Positions 12,868 through 19,991 of a DNA stretch of 19,991 bases are shown one piece after another; position 1 is the first letter of the stretch; every line of letters begins with the position of its first letter. Under the pieces are notes generated by a model. The model saw only the letters and a program-made list of their open reading frames with translations. It was not told the DNA's origin and made no database searches. The stretch lies in assembly GCA_946480125.1 (NCBI GenBank), contig CAMLIY010000029.1, positions 1 to 19,991 on the forward strand. The letters run 5' to 3'. The position numbers and the translations under genes are program-made. The DNA comes from an uncultured Asticcacaulis sp. (lineage in GTDB: Bacteria > Pseudomonadota > Alphaproteobacteria > Caulobacterales > Caulobacteraceae).

Positions 12868-14919
12868 TTACCAGATGCGGACGCGATCGGTCGGCGCCAG
12901 ATAATATGTGTCGCCGGGCTGGACATTGAACGCCTTGTACCAGGCATCGACATTGCGCATCGGGCCGATAACGCGGAAGTCGTACGGGCTGTGCACATCC
13001 GCCACCAGGCGCATTTTCAGCGTGTCGTCGCGGACAATGCCTTGCCAGGATTGCGCATAGGAGATCAGCAGGCGCTGGTCGCCGGTCAGACCTTCGATCA
13101 CCGGCGCCGGTTGCCCCTTGAGCGCCAGATGATAGGCGTCGAGCGCGATCAGTATGCCACCTAAGTCAGCGATGTTTTCGCCCAGAGTCTGGTCGCCTTT
13201 GATATGAACGCCCGGCAGCGGCTCGAACTGATCGAATTGTTTGGCGTATTTTTGCGCCTCGGCGTCGAAGCTTGCGGAATCGGCCTCAGTCCACCAGTCG
13301 GTCAGCTTGCCGTCGCCGTCATAATGGCGGCCTTCGTCGTCGAAACCGTGGGTGATTTCGTGGCCGATGGTCGAGGCGCCGATGCCGCCGTAATTGACCG
13401 CAAGGTCGGCCTTGGGATCGAAGAAGGGCGGTTGCAACTCGGCGGCCGGCAGGACGATTTCGTTGCGCACCGGATTATAATAGGCGTTCACCGTCTGCGG
13501 GGTCATGTCCCATTGCAGCGGATCGACGGGCTTGTCGAGCTTGGAGAGTTGCCAGTCCCAGTCGAAGCGGCTGCCGCGTTCGACATTGCCGTAGAGGTCA
13601 TTTTTGGCGACGGTCAGGCCGGAATAGTCGCGCCACTTGTCGGGATAGCCGATCTTGGCGTGAAGCTTTGACAGCTTTTCCATAGCCTTTTGTTTGGTGG
13701 CGTCGGACATCCATGAGACGTTCTGTATCCGGGCCTTCAGCGCCGTGCGGAAATTGCCGAAGATGTCCTCCATCTGCGCCTTGGATTCGGCCGGGAAATA
13801 GAGGGCCACATAGTCACGGCCAAGCGCTTCACCGAGATGGCCTTCCACCAGCCCGATGGCGCGTTTCCAGCGCGGCCGTTGCTCGGCGGCACCGCGCAGG
13901 GTGTGGCTCTTGAATTGCCACGACGCATCGACAAAGCGTTTGGAAAGATAGGGCGCCGCCTGATCGATCACCTTATAGGCCTGCCAGGCTTTCAGGGTGT
14001 CCAGCGGGGTATCGGCATAGATCCGGGCGATCTTCGGAAAGGCGGTATTTTCACCGACGATCACCTGACGGGCATTGGCCAGGCCCGCGGCCTTGAAATA
14101 GGGTGCCCAGTCGAAGCCAGGGGCATAGCCCGCCAGGGCGGCTTCACTCATCGGATTGTAGGTCTTGACCGGATCGCGGCGTTCGGCGCGGCTCCAGCTC
14201 ACACGGGCGATAGCGGTTTCCAGTGCCACGATATCATGAGCATTTTTGGCGGGATCGGGGTAGCTGGCCATGGTCAGCAGTTGCGCGATATAGGCCTCAT
14301 AAGCCGCCAGCTTGTCTTTGAAACTGTCTTCCAGATAGTAGTCGCGGTCGGGCAGGCCCAATCCGTCCTGACCGATATAAAGCACATTGATCAACGGGTT
14401 CTTGGCGTCGGCATCGATAGCGGTATCGAAAAACGCACTGCCGAAGCCCCCCGAAGACCGCCCCATAAAAGCGGCCATATCGGGCTTGGTCTTGATGGCT
14501 GTGATCGCGGCGAGGGCTGGCTTGAGCGGCGCGGAGTCAAGCTTTTCGATCGTTGCCTCGTCCATCATTGAATTGTAGAGGGCGGCGATCTTGGCATTAT
14601 CGCCCGTCAGATCGGTTTTGGCGGCGAGATCGGTGACGATGGCCTTCGAGCGATTTTCCGACAGGTCTTCGAGAATTTCATTAACGCCGTTGGAGGTCTT
14701 GTCGGCGGCGATGACCAGTTTGCGGTCGGCGGCGCCGTTGACATAGGTGAAGAAGTTGTCGCCGGGCTTGACCGTTGTGTCCATACCGCTGAGATCGATG
14801 CCCCAGGTGCCGAAATGCGGCGTTTCCAGATTGGTTGACGCCTCCTGTGCAAAGGCCGGCGTGGTGAGGGCGGTGGTGGCCAGCAGAGCGGCGCAGGTCA
14901 GTGTCCGGAAGAGGCGCAT
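12868..14919 (-). CDS. Secreted M13 family zinc metallopeptidase, paralogue 2
   Basis: The second M13 endopeptidase is 683 residues from the ATG at 14919, preceded by GGGGA about 8 nt upstream; an in-frame TTG at 14934 is less likely. The signal peptide ends near PAFA before QEAST. The M13 N-terminal domain begins FGTWGIDLSGMDTTVKPGDNFF. In the catalytic domain NAYY, HEITH (His520, Glu521, His524), GENIADLGG (Glu581, Asp585), DVHSPYDFR and the terminal RVRIW are intact. Compared with its two paralogues it has one extra residue directly before the zinc helix (GASTIGHE against GGVIGHE and GAVIGHE). A terminator after the upstream paralogue 3 gene suggests separate transcription. Its 3' region resembles that of paralogue 3, which points to a tandem duplication. 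Confidence 0.95.
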   Translation of the reverse strand: MRLFRTLTCAALLATTALTTPAFAQEASTNLETPHFGTWGIDLSGMDTTVKPGDNFFTYVNGAADRKLVIAADKTSNGVNEILEDLSENRSKAIVTDLAAKTDLTGDNAKIAALYNSMMDEATIEKLDSAPLKPALAAITAIKTKPDMAAFMGRSSGGFGSAFFDTAIDADAKNPLINVLYIGQDGLGLPDRDYYLEDSFKDKLAAYEAYIAQLLTMASYPDPAKNAHDIVALETAIARVSWSRAERRDPVKTYNPMSEAALAGYAPGFDWAPYFKAAGLANARQVIVGENTAFPKIARIYADTPLDTLKAWQAYKVIDQAAPYLSKRFVDASWQFKSHTLRGAAEQRPRWKRAIGLVEGHLGEALGRDYVALYFPAESKAQMEDIFGNFRTALKARIQNVSWMSDATKQKAMEKLSKLHAKIGYPDKWRDYSGLTVAKNDLYGNVERGSRFDWDWQLSKLDKPVDPLQWDMTPQTVNAYYNPVRNEIVLPAAELQPPFFDPKADLAVNYGGIGASTIGHEITHGFDDEGRHYDGDGKLTDWWTEADSASFDAEAQKYAKQFDQFEPLPGVHIKGDQTLGENIADLGGILIALDAYHLALKGQPAPVIEGLTGDQRLLISYAQSWQGIVRDDTLKMRLVADVHSPYDFRVIGPMRNVDAWYKAFNVQPGDTYYLAPTDRVRIW

Positions 14920-14947
14920 GATCGATATCCCCAAAATATGTCTTATA

Positions 14948-14982
14948 TAAAAAGGCCGTCCCGAGCGGATCGGAACGGCTTT
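14948..14982 (-). terminator. Intrinsic terminator after M13 paralogue 3
   Basis: On the minus strand a 10-bp stem (14979-14970 with 14964-14955, one G-U, 5-nt loop), then a bulged C and a run of Ts at 14953-14949. It follows the repeat copy C and lies before M13 paralogue 2, so the two tandem genes are probably separate transcription units. Confidence 0.75.
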
Positions 14983-14987
14983 GATAG

Positions 14988-15057
14988 AAAGTAAGGACCC
15001 TCACCACGGCCTTCGCTGCGCTCGGCGGTCCCCCTCCGCAGTAAACTGGGAGGTATA
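14988..15057 (-). repeat. Structured 3' repeat element, copy C
   Basis: On the minus strand: TATACCTCCCAGT, TTACTGCGGAGGGGGACCG, a GAGCGCAGCGAAGG segment, GTGGTGAGGG and CCTTACTTTC. It lies 51 nt after the stop of M13 paralogue 3 and in the same orientation. The middle segment resembles copy B2, not A or B1. An intrinsic terminator follows 5 nt later. Confidence 0.8.
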
Positions 15058-15108
15058 AGAAGGACCGTTTGGCGCTGTCGAGTTATGGGTGCAGGGTCCG
15101 TGACCCTG

Positions 15109-17244
15109 CTACCAGATGCGGACGCGATTTTCAGGCGCGATATAGTATTTGTCGCCCGGCTGAACGTTGAACGCCTTGTACCAGGCATCGATATTGCGCA
15201 CCGGACCGATAACTCGGAAGACGGCCGGTGAGTGCGGATCGGTCGTGACCTGCTGCTTGACGGCTTCGTCACGATACTTCGAGCGCCAGACCTGGGCGAA
15301 GCCCATGAAGACACGCTGGTCGCCGGTGAAGCCATCGAGGACGGGGGATTCGGCGCCCTTGAGATAGAGGTGATAGGCATCCAAGCCCATAAGATTACCG
15401 CCGAGATCGGCGATGTTTTCGCCCATGGTCAGGCCGCCCTGGACGTGGAATCCTGGCACTGGTTCATAGGTGTCGTACTGCTCACCATAGGCCTTGGCCT
15501 GGGCTTCGAACTTGGTCGAATCCTCGGCGGTCCACCAATCCTTCAGCACACCGTCGCCGTCATAATGACGGCCCTGATCGTCGAAGCCGTGGGTTATTTC
15601 GTGACCGATAACGCCGCCGATGCCGCCATAATTGACGGCCATGTCGGCATCCGGATCGAAGAAAGGCGGTTGCAGGATGGCGGCCGGGAAGACGATCTCG
15701 TTGCGCACGGGGTTATAGTAGGCATTGACCGTCTGCGGCGTCATGCCCCACTCCAACGGATCGACCGGCTTGTCGAGCTTGGCCAGGTCGTAATCCCATT
15801 CGAAGTTGCTGGCGCGTTCGGCATTGCCAAACAGGTCATCGGCCTTGATTTCCAGCTTGCTGTAGTCGCGCCACTTGTCGGGATAGCCGATCTTGACGCC
15901 GAACTTGTCGAGCTTTTCCAGGGCCTTCGCCTTGGTTTCTGGCGTCATCCAGGTCACATTTTCGATGCGGGCGTGCAGGGCAGTGCGCAGGTCGGCAACG
16001 AGGCCGACCATCTTGGTTTTGGATTCCGGCGGGAAATAGGCGGTCACATAATCACGGCCCAGAGCTTCGCCAAGCGCGCCTTCGACCGTACCGATGGCGC
16101 GTTTCCAGCGCGGACGCTGGGCCAGGGCGCCGGAGAGATCACGGGCGCGGAAGTTCCAGTTGAGATCGACGAAGCGCTTGGACAGCAGCGGTGCAGCCTG
16201 ATCGGCGGTGTGGAAGGCTTCCCACGCCTTGAGGGTTTCCAGCGGTGTATCGGCATAGATCCTGGCGATCTTCGGGAAGGCGGTGTTTTCCGCCACGATC
16301 ACCTTGCTGGCCCGGGCTACGCCGGCGGACCGGGTATAGGGCGTCCAGTCAAAGCCCGGCGCGAAGCCGGACAGCTCGGACAGCAGCATCGGGTTATAGG
16401 TCTTGGTGTCGTCGCGGCGCTCGATGCGCGACCAGCTGGCCTCGGCGACCTTGGTTTCGAAATCGACGATATCCCTGGCCGATTGCGTGGCGTTCGGGTA
16501 GGCGATGGCGCGCAGCAGGTCGGTGACATAGGTCAGGTACCCGGCCTTCTTGTCAGCGAACTTGTCTTGCAGATAGTAGTCGCGGTCCGGCAGGCCCAGA
16601 CCCGCCTGGCCGACACTGAGCACGTTCATTTTCGGGTTCTTCTGGTCTTCGCCGATGCCGAGGCCGAAAAGGGCCGAACCGAAGGTGCCGGAGGTCTTGC
16701 CCATATAGGCGGCCATTTCGGCCTTGGTCTTGATGGCGGCGATCGCATGGAGGTAAGGCGCCAGCGGAGCGACATCGCGTTTCTCGATCGTCGCCTCATC
16801 CATCATGGCATTATAGGCGGCGGCGATCTTGGCGTCGTCACCAGTGACGTTCGGGTCGGCGGCCAGCTTGGTGATAATAGCCTTGGAGCGGGCTTCGGAC
16901 AGGTCACGCAGGGCGATGAAACTGCCGTATGAGGTCTTGTCGTCGGGGATGACCATGGTCTTGACGGCGGTGCCGTTGACATAGTCGAAGAAATTGTCAC
17001 CCGGCTTGACCGAAGTATCCATGCCGCTGATATCGATGCCCCAGGTGCCGTAATGCGGCGTCTCGGTTGAGGGATTGTCGCTGCCGGCCAGGCTGCCGGC
17101 ATCGGCCGGAATGAAGCCATCGAGGCTTTCCAGGCTCTGCATGTGGCAGTAGGCATCGAAACATTCGACCGCGTGAGCGGGTGCGACACTCAGGGCAAGA
17201 CCTGACAACGCTGTGGAACAAGCAAGGATTTTCAGCAATTTCAT
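15109..17244 (-). CDS. Secreted M13 family zinc metallopeptidase, paralogue 3
   Basis: The third M13 endopeptidase is 711 residues from the ATG at 17244. The frame is open to 17307, but this ATG begins the signal peptide (MKLLKILACSTALSG, cleavage near PAHA) and has AAGGGG about 10 nt upstream. An extra N-terminal linker of about 30 residues follows, with Cys28 and Cys33 (VECFDAYCHM), the only cysteines of the mature protein and absent from the mature paralogues. The M13 domain opens YGTWGIDISGMDTSVKPGDNFF. NAYY, HEITH (His548, Glu549, His552), GENIADLGG (Glu609, Asp613), DPHSPAVFR and terminal RVRIW are intact. It is the upstream member of a tandem pair with paralogue 2 and divergent from the Kef-type antiporter gene. 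An ACGTT-N6-AACGT repeat at 17312-17327 lies in its promoter region. Confidence 0.95.
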   Translation of the reverse strand: MKLLKILACSTALSGLALSVAPAHAVECFDAYCHMQSLESLDGFIPADAGSLAGSDNPSTETPHYGTWGIDISGMDTSVKPGDNFFDYVNGTAVKTMVIPDDKTSYGSFIALRDLSEARSKAIITKLAADPNVTGDDAKIAAAYNAMMDEATIEKRDVAPLAPYLHAIAAIKTKAEMAAYMGKTSGTFGSALFGLGIGEDQKNPKMNVLSVGQAGLGLPDRDYYLQDKFADKKAGYLTYVTDLLRAIAYPNATQSARDIVDFETKVAEASWSRIERRDDTKTYNPMLLSELSGFAPGFDWTPYTRSAGVARASKVIVAENTAFPKIARIYADTPLETLKAWEAFHTADQAAPLLSKRFVDLNWNFRARDLSGALAQRPRWKRAIGTVEGALGEALGRDYVTAYFPPESKTKMVGLVADLRTALHARIENVTWMTPETKAKALEKLDKFGVKIGYPDKWRDYSKLEIKADDLFGNAERASNFEWDYDLAKLDKPVDPLEWGMTPQTVNAYYNPVRNEIVFPAAILQPPFFDPDADMAVNYGGIGGVIGHEITHGFDDQGRHYDGDGVLKDWWTAEDSTKFEAQAKAYGEQYDTYEPVPGFHVQGGLTMGENIADLGGNLMGLDAYHLYLKGAESPVLDGFTGDQRVFMGFAQVWRSKYRDEAVKQQVTTDPHSPAVFRVIGPVRNIDAWYKAFNVQPGDKYYIAPENRVRIW

Positions 17245-17311
17245 ATGGAGGGCACCCCTTGAGCGGCGTTTAGCCGTGTCGTTGATTAAAAAAGATACTA
17301 TTTTCACCTTA

Positions 17312-17327
17312 ACGTTTTTATGAACGT
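17312..17327. promoter_or_regulatory. Inverted repeat ACGTT-N6-AACGT upstream of M13 paralogue 3
   Basis: Perfect 5-bp arms in the AT-rich region between the divergent M13 paralogue 3 and antiporter genes, 68 nt from the M13 start. The right part contains TGAACG, a half-site like those before the TetR gene, but not the complete operator. Confidence 0.35.
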
Positions 17328-17376
17328 CGCAAAGATGAATTTCCGTCCTTTTTCACAAAATCGTGCGCAGCGGGGG

Positions 17377-17406
17377 TTACAATTCATTCGGGCCTCACCT
17401 TATAGT
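17377..17406 (+). promoter_or_regulatory. Possible promoter of the antiporter gene
   Basis: TATAGT (17401-17406) matches the -10 consensus at 5/6. TTACAA lies 18 nt upstream (17377-17382) but fits the -35 poorly. Position is right for the ATG at 17441. Confidence 0.3.
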
Positions 17407-17440
17407 TAAGTGCACCCCTAAAGAGGATAAGTACCCGAAG

Positions 17441-19312
17441 ATGAACGCATCCACAGCCAGCCATATGTCTACGATCGCGAAAGAAACGCTTGCACCGGTT
17501 ATAAATGCTGAAGCGCAAGGCTATTATATTTTCATTATCGTTTTCCTGCTGGCTTCCGCGGTGGTGGTGCCTATCTTCCAGCGTTATAAGGTTTCGAGCG
17601 TTCTCGGATTTCTGCTGATCGGTGTGCTGCTCGGGCCGGATGTCGTGGGACGGCTCTCCGCGGCATGGCCGGTGCTCGATGCGTTCAGTATCATGCGTTC
17701 GCACACGGTCCACCAGCTGGCCGAACTGGGTGTGGTCTTCCTGCTGTTTTCCATCGGTCTCGAACTGACTTTCGAGCGTCTGAAATCAATGCGACGGCTT
17801 GTCTTTGGCCTGGGGGCTTTGCAGGTGCTGTTGTGCGCGGTTGCCTTGACCGGCCTTTTCCTGCTTATCGGCCGCAGCTTTGTGTCGTCGGTGGCCCTGG
17901 GCATGGCTCTGGCCCTGTCCTCCACGGCCGTCGTTATCCCGGTTCTGGCGGATCGCAAGGCGCTCAAGACCGCTTCGGGCCGCAGTGTTTTCGCGGTTCT
18001 GCTGGCGCAGGATATCGCTGTCGCGCCCATCATGATCACCGTGGTCATGCTGGCTGGCGGCGCGGCCGGAGAGGGGCGCAGCCTGAGCGGCCTGCTGGCC
18101 CTGATCCCGGCGCTCGTCGGCATCGGCATACTGGTGGTCGGCGGTCGCTGGCTGCTGCGTCCGTTGTTCAATACGGTCGCCTTCTCGCGGTCGCGCGAGC
18201 TGTTCATGGCGGCGTGTTTACTGTGTGTCCTCGTCGCCGGCCAGATATCGGTCATGGCGGGCCTCAGCATGGGGCTGGGCGCTTTCGTCGCCGGCGTGCT
18301 GCTGGCTGAAACCGAGTATCGCCGCGAAATCGAGAACATGGTCGAGCCGTTCAAAGGCCTGCTGCTTGGCCTGTTTTTCGTCACGGTAGGGGCGCGGCTG
18401 GAAATCGCCGCCATTATCAGCCAGCCCCTTCTGGTCTTCGGCCTGGCCGCTGGTCTGATTGCCATAAAGGCGGCCGTCATCTATCCGGCGGCGCGCCTGT
18501 TCGGCCTCAATAATCGCAGCGCCATTGAGACAGCGGCCGTTCTGGGGCCGGCGGGTGAATTCGCCTTTGTCATTATCGACCAGGCCATTGGCCACAAGGT
18601 TCTGAGCGCCGAGATCGGCCAGACGGTCATCCTCGCCTCCATCCTATCGTTGTTCTGCATTCCGTTCCTGGCGGCCGGCGCGGCCCGTCTGTCGAAAAAG
18701 CTGGCGAAAAACGCCACCGTGCCCACCGCGGTCGCACCTGAAATCGTCAGCGAAGCCGCCAAGGTCATTGTGGTCGGGTTTGGCCGGGTCGGTGAACTGG
18801 TCACGGACATGCTGAAGCTGCATAATATCGAATATATGGTGGTCGATATCAATCCGCAGGTCACCCAGCGCGCGCGCGCGGTGCATGTCGAGGCCTGGTA
18901 CGGTGATGCGTCGGCGGCTGAATTTCTGCACAGTATCGGCATTGACCGTGCCCGTGCCGTAGTGGTCACGGCGTCGAACCCGGCCTTTACCGATCAGGTG
19001 GTCAAGGCGGTGCGCGCCATGCGTGACGACGTGCATATCATCGCCCGCGCCCGTGACGCAGCCCATGCCCAGCGGCTGTACGAAATGGGCGCCACCGATG
19101 CCGTGCCGGAAACGATCGAAGCGTCGCTGCAACTGGCGGAAAACACCCTGATTGATCTCGGCGTGCCGATGGGGCTGGTTCTGGCCAGCGTGCATGAGCG
19201 CCGCGATGTCTTCCGCAAAATGTTCGGTATCCGCAAGCCGGAGCCGGTCAGGCCACAGCGTTCCCTCGAAGAGGTGGCGCTGGCCGCGGCCGCAAAGGCA
19301 GATAACGCCTAG
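17441..19312 (+). CDS. KefB/KefC-type monovalent cation:proton antiporter (CPA2)
   Basis: An inner-membrane potassium (or sodium):proton antiporter of 623 residues. The first about 410 residues form the exchanger domain with a dozen or so helices, including FSIGLELTFERL, the SSTAVVIPVLAD stretch, LLAQDIAVAPI and the Kef-like EPFKGLLLGLFFVTVGA. The cytoplasmic TrkA-N/RCK domain follows, with the nucleotide-binding GFGRVG (Gly446, Gly448, Gly451) and DINP. The frame is open from a GTG at 17363, but the ATG at 17441 begins a protein of family-like length; the extra upstream residues look random. The Shine-Dalgarno sequence is poor (AGAGGA 14 nt away), and an ATG eight codons later (17465) is possible. 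No KefF/KefG partner gene is adjacent. Its stop is 3 nt from that of the convergent dehydrogenase gene. Confidence 0.93.
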   Translation: MNASTASHMSTIAKETLAPVINAEAQGYYIFIIVFLLASAVVVPIFQRYKVSSVLGFLLIGVLLGPDVVGRLSAAWPVLDAFSIMRSHTVHQLAELGVVFLLFSIGLELTFERLKSMRRLVFGLGALQVLLCAVALTGLFLLIGRSFVSSVALGMALALSSTAVVIPVLADRKALKTASGRSVFAVLLAQDIAVAPIMITVVMLAGGAAGEGRSLSGLLALIPALVGIGILVVGGRWLLRPLFNTVAFSRSRELFMAACLLCVLVAGQISVMAGLSMGLGAFVAGVLLAETEYRREIENMVEPFKGLLLGLFFVTVGARLEIAAIISQPLLVFGLAAGLIAIKAAVIYPAARLFGLNNRSAIETAAVLGPAGEFAFVIIDQAIGHKVLSAEIGQTVILASILSLFCIPFLAAGAARLSKKLAKNATVPTAVAPEIVSEAAKVIVVGFGRVGELVTDMLKLHNIEYMVVDINPQVTQRARAVHVEAWYGDASAAEFLHSIGIDRARAVVVTASNPAFTDQVVKAVRAMRDDVHIIARARDAAHAQRLYEMGATDAVPETIEASLQLAENTLIDLGVPMGLVLASVHERRDVFRKMFGIRKPEPVRPQRSLEEVALAAAAKADNA

Positions 19313-19315
19313 CCG

Positions 19316-19991
19316 CTATTTGCCGCTGTCGTGGGCTTCAAGCCGGTTGCGCAGGGCGTCAATCTCACCGAAAAAGCGTTTGCGAATTTCGGCGGCGAAG
19401 GGATTGTCGCGCTCGATTGACAGGAATAATTCGTCAGAATCGCCCGAAACCAGGCCAACCCCCTGCATCATCAGATCGTAAGAGCGTGTGGTGTGGACGG
19501 TAGGCAATGGCTCAAGCCCGCTTAATACCTTGGCGATCAGGTGGGTCAGGCCCTGGACGGCCGCAAGCGCCTTGTCATGTTGTTCGGGCGTGGCAACGGA
19601 CACTTTCAGATCGAGGGTCTGGCCGAAGAACCGCGTCAGGGTGTTCATGTGGCGCACACGCACCGGGCATAAAACGATCTCAAGATCATGAATGCCCGTG
19701 CGTGCCGATTGTGGCCCAAACAAAGGATGGGTACACAGGATCGAAATCGTGGAGGGCAGGGCGTCGACCAGCCATTTCGCCGGCTTGATCTTGACCGAGC
19801 CGACATCGACCACCAGGCCATAGGGCTTGACATAGGGCGCGATGGACCTGGCCAGCGCTTCCAGCGTACGGATCGGCGTGGCCAGCACAACAATATCACA
19901 GGCGGCGGCCGTGGGCAGATCTGTCAGGGTCACATTATGGCGCCGGGCATAGGCGCGGGCTTGCGGGCTGGGGTCGCAGGCATAGATGTCG
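19316..19991 (-). CDS. Prephenate/arogenate dehydrogenase family protein, 5' end outside window
   Basis: This is the C-terminal part of a TyrA-type dehydrogenase that makes the tyrosine precursor by NAD(P)-dependent oxidative decarboxylation. The frame runs to the window edge (at least 225 residues), so the start and the glycine-rich nucleotide loop lie beyond 19991; a GTG at 19933 is internal. Visible are the end of the Rossmann fold (IYACDPSPQARAYA, CDIVVLATPIRT, VVDVGSVK), the active-site block THPLFGPQSA, and a helical C-terminal dimerisation part (EQHDKALAAVQGLTHLIAKV). The HPLFGPQS form matches the E. coli TyrA and plant arogenate dehydrogenase style, not the HPIAG type. Substrate preference cannot be told. 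It converges on the antiporter gene with only 3 nt between stops and no terminator. Confidence 0.85.
   Translation of the reverse strand, partial: DIYACDPSPQARAYARRHNVTLTDLPTAAACDIVVLATPIRTLEALARSIAPYVKPYGLVVDVGSVKIKPAKWLVDALPSTISILCTHPLFGPQSARTGIHDLEIVLCPVRVRHMNTLTRFFGQTLDLKVSVATPEQHDKALAAVQGLTHLIAKVLSGLEPLPTVHTTRSYDLMMQGVGLVSGDSDELFLSIERDNPFAAEIRKRFFGEIDALRNRLEAHDSGK

Noticed and set aside
15232..16932. A 566-codon plus-strand open frame
   Set aside because: It is antisense to M13 paralogue 3, which has intact catalytic motifs. The opposite product has no signal, motif or ribosome site and arises from high GC3.
8686..17214. 17-nt identical stretch AGACCTGACAACGCTGT at 8686-8702 and 17198-17214
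   Set aside because: The second copy is inside the signal-peptide coding region of M13 paralogue 3 and does not complete the inverted repeat. A match of this length in 20 kb is rare but plausible by chance.
17363..17440. N-terminal extension of the antiporter from GTG 17363
   Set aside because: The extension would be 26 polar residues with no ribosome site and overlaps the likely promoter. The internal ATG at 17441 fits better.
1..19991. CRISPR array, integrated phage, insertion sequence or tRNA gene
   Set aside because: No regularly spaced repeats, no transposase or integrase and no cloverleaf were seen on either strand. The repeated elements are single dispersed hairpin units.

Overview
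The window reads as chromosomal DNA of an alphaproteobacterium, most likely a Caulobacteraceae member close to Asticcacaulis. This is inferred from the PTS-Ntr enzyme I, the alphaproteobacterial type of histidyl-tRNA synthetase, roughly 60% GC and the three paralogous secreted M13 peptidases. No integrase, transposase, rRNA, tRNA or CRISPR array is visible.

Left part (1-6600): ptsP is followed by a secreted Gly/Tyr-rich protein of unknown function, a ScsB/DsbD-type membrane thiol:disulfide reductase and, convergent to it, a two-gene minus-strand operon. That operon encodes a secreted protein and a lipoprotein and is translationally coupled by an 8-nt overlap.

Middle (6600-9135): a 56-residue single-TM protein with a strong Shine-Dalgarno sequence is divergent from hisS. 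The non-coding DNA around hisS carries three TGAC-N6-GTCA inverted repeats. Between hisS and the first M13 gene there is a structured stretch with mutually exclusive stems and two terminator-like hairpins, a candidate small RNA or leader.

Right-centre (9136-17244): three secreted zinc metallopeptidases of family M13 (neprilysin-like) surround a small minus-strand membrane/secreted protein and a TetR-family regulator. The regulator has three TGAAC-N3-GTTCA operators in its own promoter and is coupled by TAATG to a two-TM protein. The second and third M13 genes are tandem on the minus strand and look like a duplication that includes their 3' untranslated regions.

Far right (17441-19991): a KefB/KefC-type CPA2 cation:proton antiporter with an RCK/TrkA-N domain converges on the C-terminal part of a prephenate/arogenate dehydrogenase cut by the window edge.

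A dispersed structured repeat of about 70-85 nt occurs four times. Each copy lies shortly downstream of a stop codon and in the sense orientation of the preceding gene, which suggests a 3'-UTR or transcript-end element. It is one of the more interesting unexplained features here.
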